This document shows positions 16,821-19,707 of a stretch of DNA of 19,707 bases, in pieces. Origin of the DNA: Dictyocoela muelleri (Eukaryota; Microsporidia); the NCBI GenBank assembly GCA_016256075.1, contig SDVU01000136.1:1-19707 (forward strand). Reading direction: 5' to 3'. The number at the start of each line of letters is the position of its first letter. The stretch's first letter is position 1. The translations under genes and the position numbers were made by a program. Under the pieces are notes generated by a model. That model saw only the letters and a list, made by a program, of their open reading frames with translations, had not been told where the DNA came from and ran no database searches.

Positions 16821-17471
16821 TACGCGCACGCATAGCGAAAAATACCCCAAACCTGTATTTTTTTATTTTTATACTATATACTGTTATTTTTTATATATTG
16901 ATTTTTGTTAATTTATTTTATGAAATTTTTATTAAATTTTTGTTGGCATAGAGAGTTAAACCTACTAGATAATAGTTAATCAATTTCACGATTACTTATT
17001 GTTTAATACACCATAATTAATTTATTATTTTTTTTAAACTAATAAATTTAAAAATTAAATATATTTAACTAATAAATTTAATAATTAAATATTAAAATTT
17101 TATTGCTAACTTAAATTTTAAATTTTAAATTTTATAAATTATAGTATATTTATGCTTTATTTCAAATTCAAAAATGATATAGTCAATATTTTTATTACTT
17201 TTTTAAAAAATACTGTTATTATGAAAAAATGTTATTTTACAAAAATTTATATTAATAATCAGTTAATATATTAGATCCGTGTTTATTTGCCTAGAGATTG
17301 GAATGATTTGTAATAACACAAACTAGTGGGTTAAACTCCCTCGGTCAAAAAAATTTATAAAATTTCATAAAATAAAATTAATAAAAATCAATATATGAAA
17401 AAAAACAGTATATAAGTTACAAAAATTAAATATTTCAGTTGGGGGGGGCAGGCCGCGCACTGCGCGTGAGA
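16821..17471. mobile_element. 651-bp MITE with ~148-bp inverted repeats and GC-rich tips
   Basis: The arms 16821-16968 and 17323-17471 are inverted copies (for example tatatactgttattttttat on the left against tatatactgttttttttcat inverted on the right, and gttaaacctactag against gtttaacccactag). The outer tips are GC-rich (tacgcgcacgcatagcg and, inverted, tctcacgcgcagtgcgcgg). TATAATAT flanks both sides as a possible 8-bp target duplication, though an AT-only duplication is weak evidence. The centre has no ORF. An 8-bp duplication would fit hAT or Merlin mobilisation. Confidence 0.65.
17038..17098. repeat. ~30-bp tandem duplication
   Basis: aactaataaatttaaaaatt and aactaataaatttaataatt, each followed by aaatat, lie side by side in the centre of the MITE. 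A simple slippage or unequal-exchange product. Confidence 0.6.
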
Positions 17472-17479
17472 TATAATAT

Positions 17480-17935
17480 ACTGTAATTTACACTCTGCTA
17501 TCTTATATAATCCTACTGGGAAAGCTTCCTGTTTATTCGATATTATCTATTGTCGGTCGTTTCAAGATATTTTAGGGATTATGGTATTAATATAAATTTT
17601 CCTAAACACAAGGTTATCAAATAATTTCTTTGCGAGTTTTATATAGTTTTTATTATTTTTTGTTAATGTGATCACATTAAATTTGGGTTTTACTGAATGT
17701 GGGAGTATATATTTTACGTATTCTTATGCATCTACAACAATTCAATGATTTATGTCGACTATTTGCCTTTGTTCTTCATACTATATTTTATATACTAGCG
17801 GCAGATATGTTTAGTTTCCTAGAATAATATGTAAAAGCTAAAATTTTCGGGGTCTTGGCGCTTATACAAAATTTGGGATTTTATGATGTTTTAAAGTAAG
17901 GTGTCATGATAATTTTTAAGAAAAAAATTTAAAAT
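17480..17935. other. AT-rich stretch, nothing assignable
   Basis: Only short open stretches occur on either strand. A minus-strand segment near 17640-17760 contains several basic and Cys codons but too many stops to name. Confidence 0.35.
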
Positions 17936-18186
17936 ATCGGAACTTTTCTGTTTTGGTCTAGCCGAAATTTGCAAATATAAAAGAGATGGGAATTAAATAC
18001 TTATATTTTTGAGAAGAACACACAAAAGTAGTATATATGATGTTTTTAATATAAAATTCTATTTTTCAATTTAATAAATACCATATATAGTCTACTTTTG
18101 TGTGTTATTCTCAAAAATATAAGTATTTATTTCCAATCTCTACTAAATTTAGAAATTTCGGCTAGAAAAAAACAGAAAAATCAGAA
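17936..18186. repeat. hairpin A, inverted repeat left of the Merlin relic
   Basis: The arms 17936-18046 and about 18078-18186 pair along ggtctagccgaaatt, gagatgggaa, atacttatatttttgag and cacacaaaagtag. The arm sequence is shared with hairpin B at 19190-19494. Beyond the arms, the left edge (tcggaacttttctgttttgg) matches the right edge of hairpin B in inverted orientation. Confidence 0.75.
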
Positions 18187-18373
18187 AAATCAGAGTTTTT
18201 GTACAATAACTTATATTTTTATTTCTTGTTACGAAAAATAAAATAAATAAAAAAATAAAAGAAATATAATGTAAAAACACATTTATGTAAAATAATCGAT
18301 TTATTCCAAATTTTAAAAACTTTTCAAAAGATAAATCCTTATTATTCCGAAAGAAACAAAAAACTCGAGAATA

Positions 18374-19103
18374 TCATTCTAACCTTGATTTTGCTATTCC
18401 ATATTCAGAATGTTTCTTCTTTTTAAATATGTTCCAAAGTGACTCAATTGTTTGAGTGTGTGCCCCTGTTAATGGATCCACAAAATTTTAATTGTGAATT
18501 GCATTCAAGTGTAGATACCCCAATTCTGATAATTTATCATAAGCCTTTGCACCATCACTGATTATAAACGTAGCATCTACAACAATATTTTTAATGATTT
18601 TCTCAAGTGTATCTCTAGATCTATCAGGCACTACCTGAATATAACACCTTCCTGATACTCTTTCGACAATCCCAAAAACCCATGTTTGCTTAGGGAAATA
18701 TCCACGGCCATACTTAGCCGATGCAATCAGAAACTCATCAATTTCGAATGTAACATTTTCCCCTCCTAGCCTAGTCTATTTTTTATTATTTTCAATTATC
18801 TTACCTTCAATTCTTTTCTTTAATTTTAATATGATGCTGTTTAAGTTCTTTAAATTACGTCAGAAGTCTTTTGTGAAGGTCTTCTTGTAAACATAAAATG
18901 TGCAAAAAATATAAATGTTCTGAACTTTATCTTCATGTCCTGTAATATGGCATTATGTCTTAATGAAATTATCGTATTGCAAATCTTCGAACAATAAAAA
19001 ATATTCTCTTTTTCCTTCGTGCTTTTTCATATTTTTTTGGGCATATGGGACACTTTCGAGAGAACGGTAACACTCCTACTCTTTCTAATATTGTCTTAGC
19101 CAT
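18374..19103 (-). pseudogene. ISXO2/Merlin-like transposase, broken
   Basis: Begins MAKTILERVG at 19103, with a zinc-ribbon half KCPICPKKYEKARRKK. The middle follows in another frame (LKNLNSIILKLKKRIEGKII). The catalytic part reads GGENVTFEIDEFLIASAKYG (first Asp), TWVFGIVERVSGRCYIQVVP, FIISDGAKAYDKLSELGY (second Asp), DPLTGAHTQTIESLWNIFKK (Glu), ending at a TGA at 18374. Lesions include at least one frameshift in the N-terminal third, several stops there, one stop before the first catalytic block and one between the second Asp and the Glu. About 243 codons, somewhat short. The catalytic sequence is distinct from the other two Merlin-type relics in this window, so three lineages are present. 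Confidence 0.82.
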
Positions 19104-19189
19104 TTTTTAGTCCTTAAATATGTCATTCAATCTAATATTCTGATGTTTGTAAAATTTAAAAAGCCGAATAAGAGGCGGTGATTATTTTT

Positions 19190-19494
19190 TTTTATATTTT
19201 GGTCTAGCCGAAATTCCCAAATATAGAAGAGATGGGAAAGAAATACTTATATTTTTTTGAGAACACTTAAAAGATAGACTATATATGGTATTCATTGTGT
19301 TGGTATAAGCTGTAATTAAAAAGATACAAGCACCGTTCCCAGAGGGAATAGTGCTAGTATATTTTTAATTACAGCTTATATCAACACATTGAATACCATA
19401 TATAGTCCTCTTTTGTGTGTTCTCCTCAAAAATATAAGTATTTCTTTCCCATCTCTTCTATATTTGGGAATTTCGGCTAGACCAAAATATAAAA
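19190..19494. repeat. hairpin B, near-perfect 305-bp inverted repeat
   Basis: Two arms of about 150 bp pair around a centre at 19342 (gttccc-aga-gggaat). The outer 110 bp match hairpin A (ggtctagccgaaattcccaa, gaagagatggga, atacttatattttt). The inner part (tataagctgtaattaaaaa and gcaccgttccc) is not in hairpin A. Tips are ttttatatttt and its inverse. The apparent minus-strand ORF at 19376-19558 is part of this hairpin and the following array, not a gene. Confidence 0.85.
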
Positions 19495-19518
19495 GTTCCG
19501 ATTTTTTTAAGTCAATTT

Positions 19519-19580
19519 CATTTTTATAGTCACCATGTTGCATTTTTATAGTCACCATATTGCATTTTTATAGTCACCAT
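19519..19580. repeat. 22-bp tandem array, three units
   Basis: catttttatagtcaccatgt followed by tg, then a unit with one change, then an 18-bp partial unit. The unit resembles the one at 4904-5045 (tttttatagtcccatgtttg). It runs directly into the SINE at 19581. Confidence 0.8.
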
Positions 19581-19582
19581 AG

Positions 19583-19697
19583 CCAGATAGCTCAGTGGTT
19601 TACACTCTTGAATGTAAAATTTAAGTATCGTGTTCGAATCCCGCTGACGTCACTCTTTAATAAATAATGAGGGAATGACATTAAGCGGTCATAACTA
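19583..19697 (+). repeat. tRNA-derived SINE, copy 2
   Basis: Box A tagctcagtggtt at 19588-19600 is a close match to the tRNA consensus; box B tgttcgaatcc at 19631-19641 is one base off. From box A to about 19697 it aligns with 5405-5513, including the non-tRNA tail (tcactctttaataaataatg, gggaatgacattaag). The 5' acceptor-like stem is weaker than in copy 1. The window ends at 19707, shortly after the shared sequence ends. Confidence 0.75.
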
Positions 19698-19707
19698 TAT
19701 AATTATA

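Noticed and set aside
17909-19511. Target duplication tttttaag around the hairpin-bracketed Merlin
   Set aside because: The string occurs on both sides, but the element ends implied by it do not match as inverted repeats; AT-rich chance is likely.

Overview
This is a strongly AT-rich, gene-poor eukaryotic window with one intact recognisable host gene, an intronless CDC20/Fizzy-type WD40 activator of the anaphase-promoting complex (2296-3363, minus). Almost everything else that can be identified is transposon-derived. The short single-exon CDC20, the C-rich motif directly before its ATG, the standard genetic code, and several ISXO2/Merlin-type transposases beside a retroelement-type integrase relic together suggest a microsporidian with an expanded, repeat-laden genome (of the kind known from Edhazardia, Anncaliia or Hamiltosporidium). 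This is an inference; the species cannot be read from the window.

Layout. 1-2270: small hairpins, a divergent tRNA-derived repeat on the minus strand, a 325-bp fold-back element, and an undefined coding relic. 2270-3370: CDC20 with its start-proximal motif and poly(A) signal. 3370-5400: mostly featureless AT-rich DNA with one unidentified 77-codon ORF and two degenerate minisatellites. 5396-5513: a tRNA-derived SINE. 5885-5957: a GC-rich repeat with a box-B-like motif and a T-run. 6158-7353: an element whose two ends are inverted arrays of a ~22-bp unit. 7907-8492: a fold-back MITE with a near-perfect 8-bp target duplication. About 8780-11293: an integrase-bearing retroelement-like fossil, split by a Merlin DNA transposon (9128-10287) with a perfect 8-bp target duplication. 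11531-11777: an A-rich tract and a second copy of the GC-rich repeat, expanded as a 17-bp tandem array. 11815-12617: a decayed second ISXO2/Merlin-type transposase. 12650-13544: a decayed Tc1/mariner-type transposase. 14747-16607: a nearly whole pogo/Tigger element with TA duplication and terminal repeats. 16821-17471: a MITE with ~148-bp inverted arms and GC-rich tips. 17936-19494: a third ISXO2/Merlin-type transposase bracketed by two related hairpins. 19519-end: a 22-bp tandem array abutting a second copy of the SINE.

The elements do not form a cellular pathway; they record waves of transposition. The parts most worth a second look are the tRNA-derived SINE family, the iterated ~22-bp motif shared by five arrays, the GC-rich repeat with RNA polymerase III-like signals, and the hairpin-bracketed Merlin. 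Several transposase relics (11815-12617, 12650-13544, 18374-19103) lack a long open frame and were recognised only by reading conserved motifs across frames.
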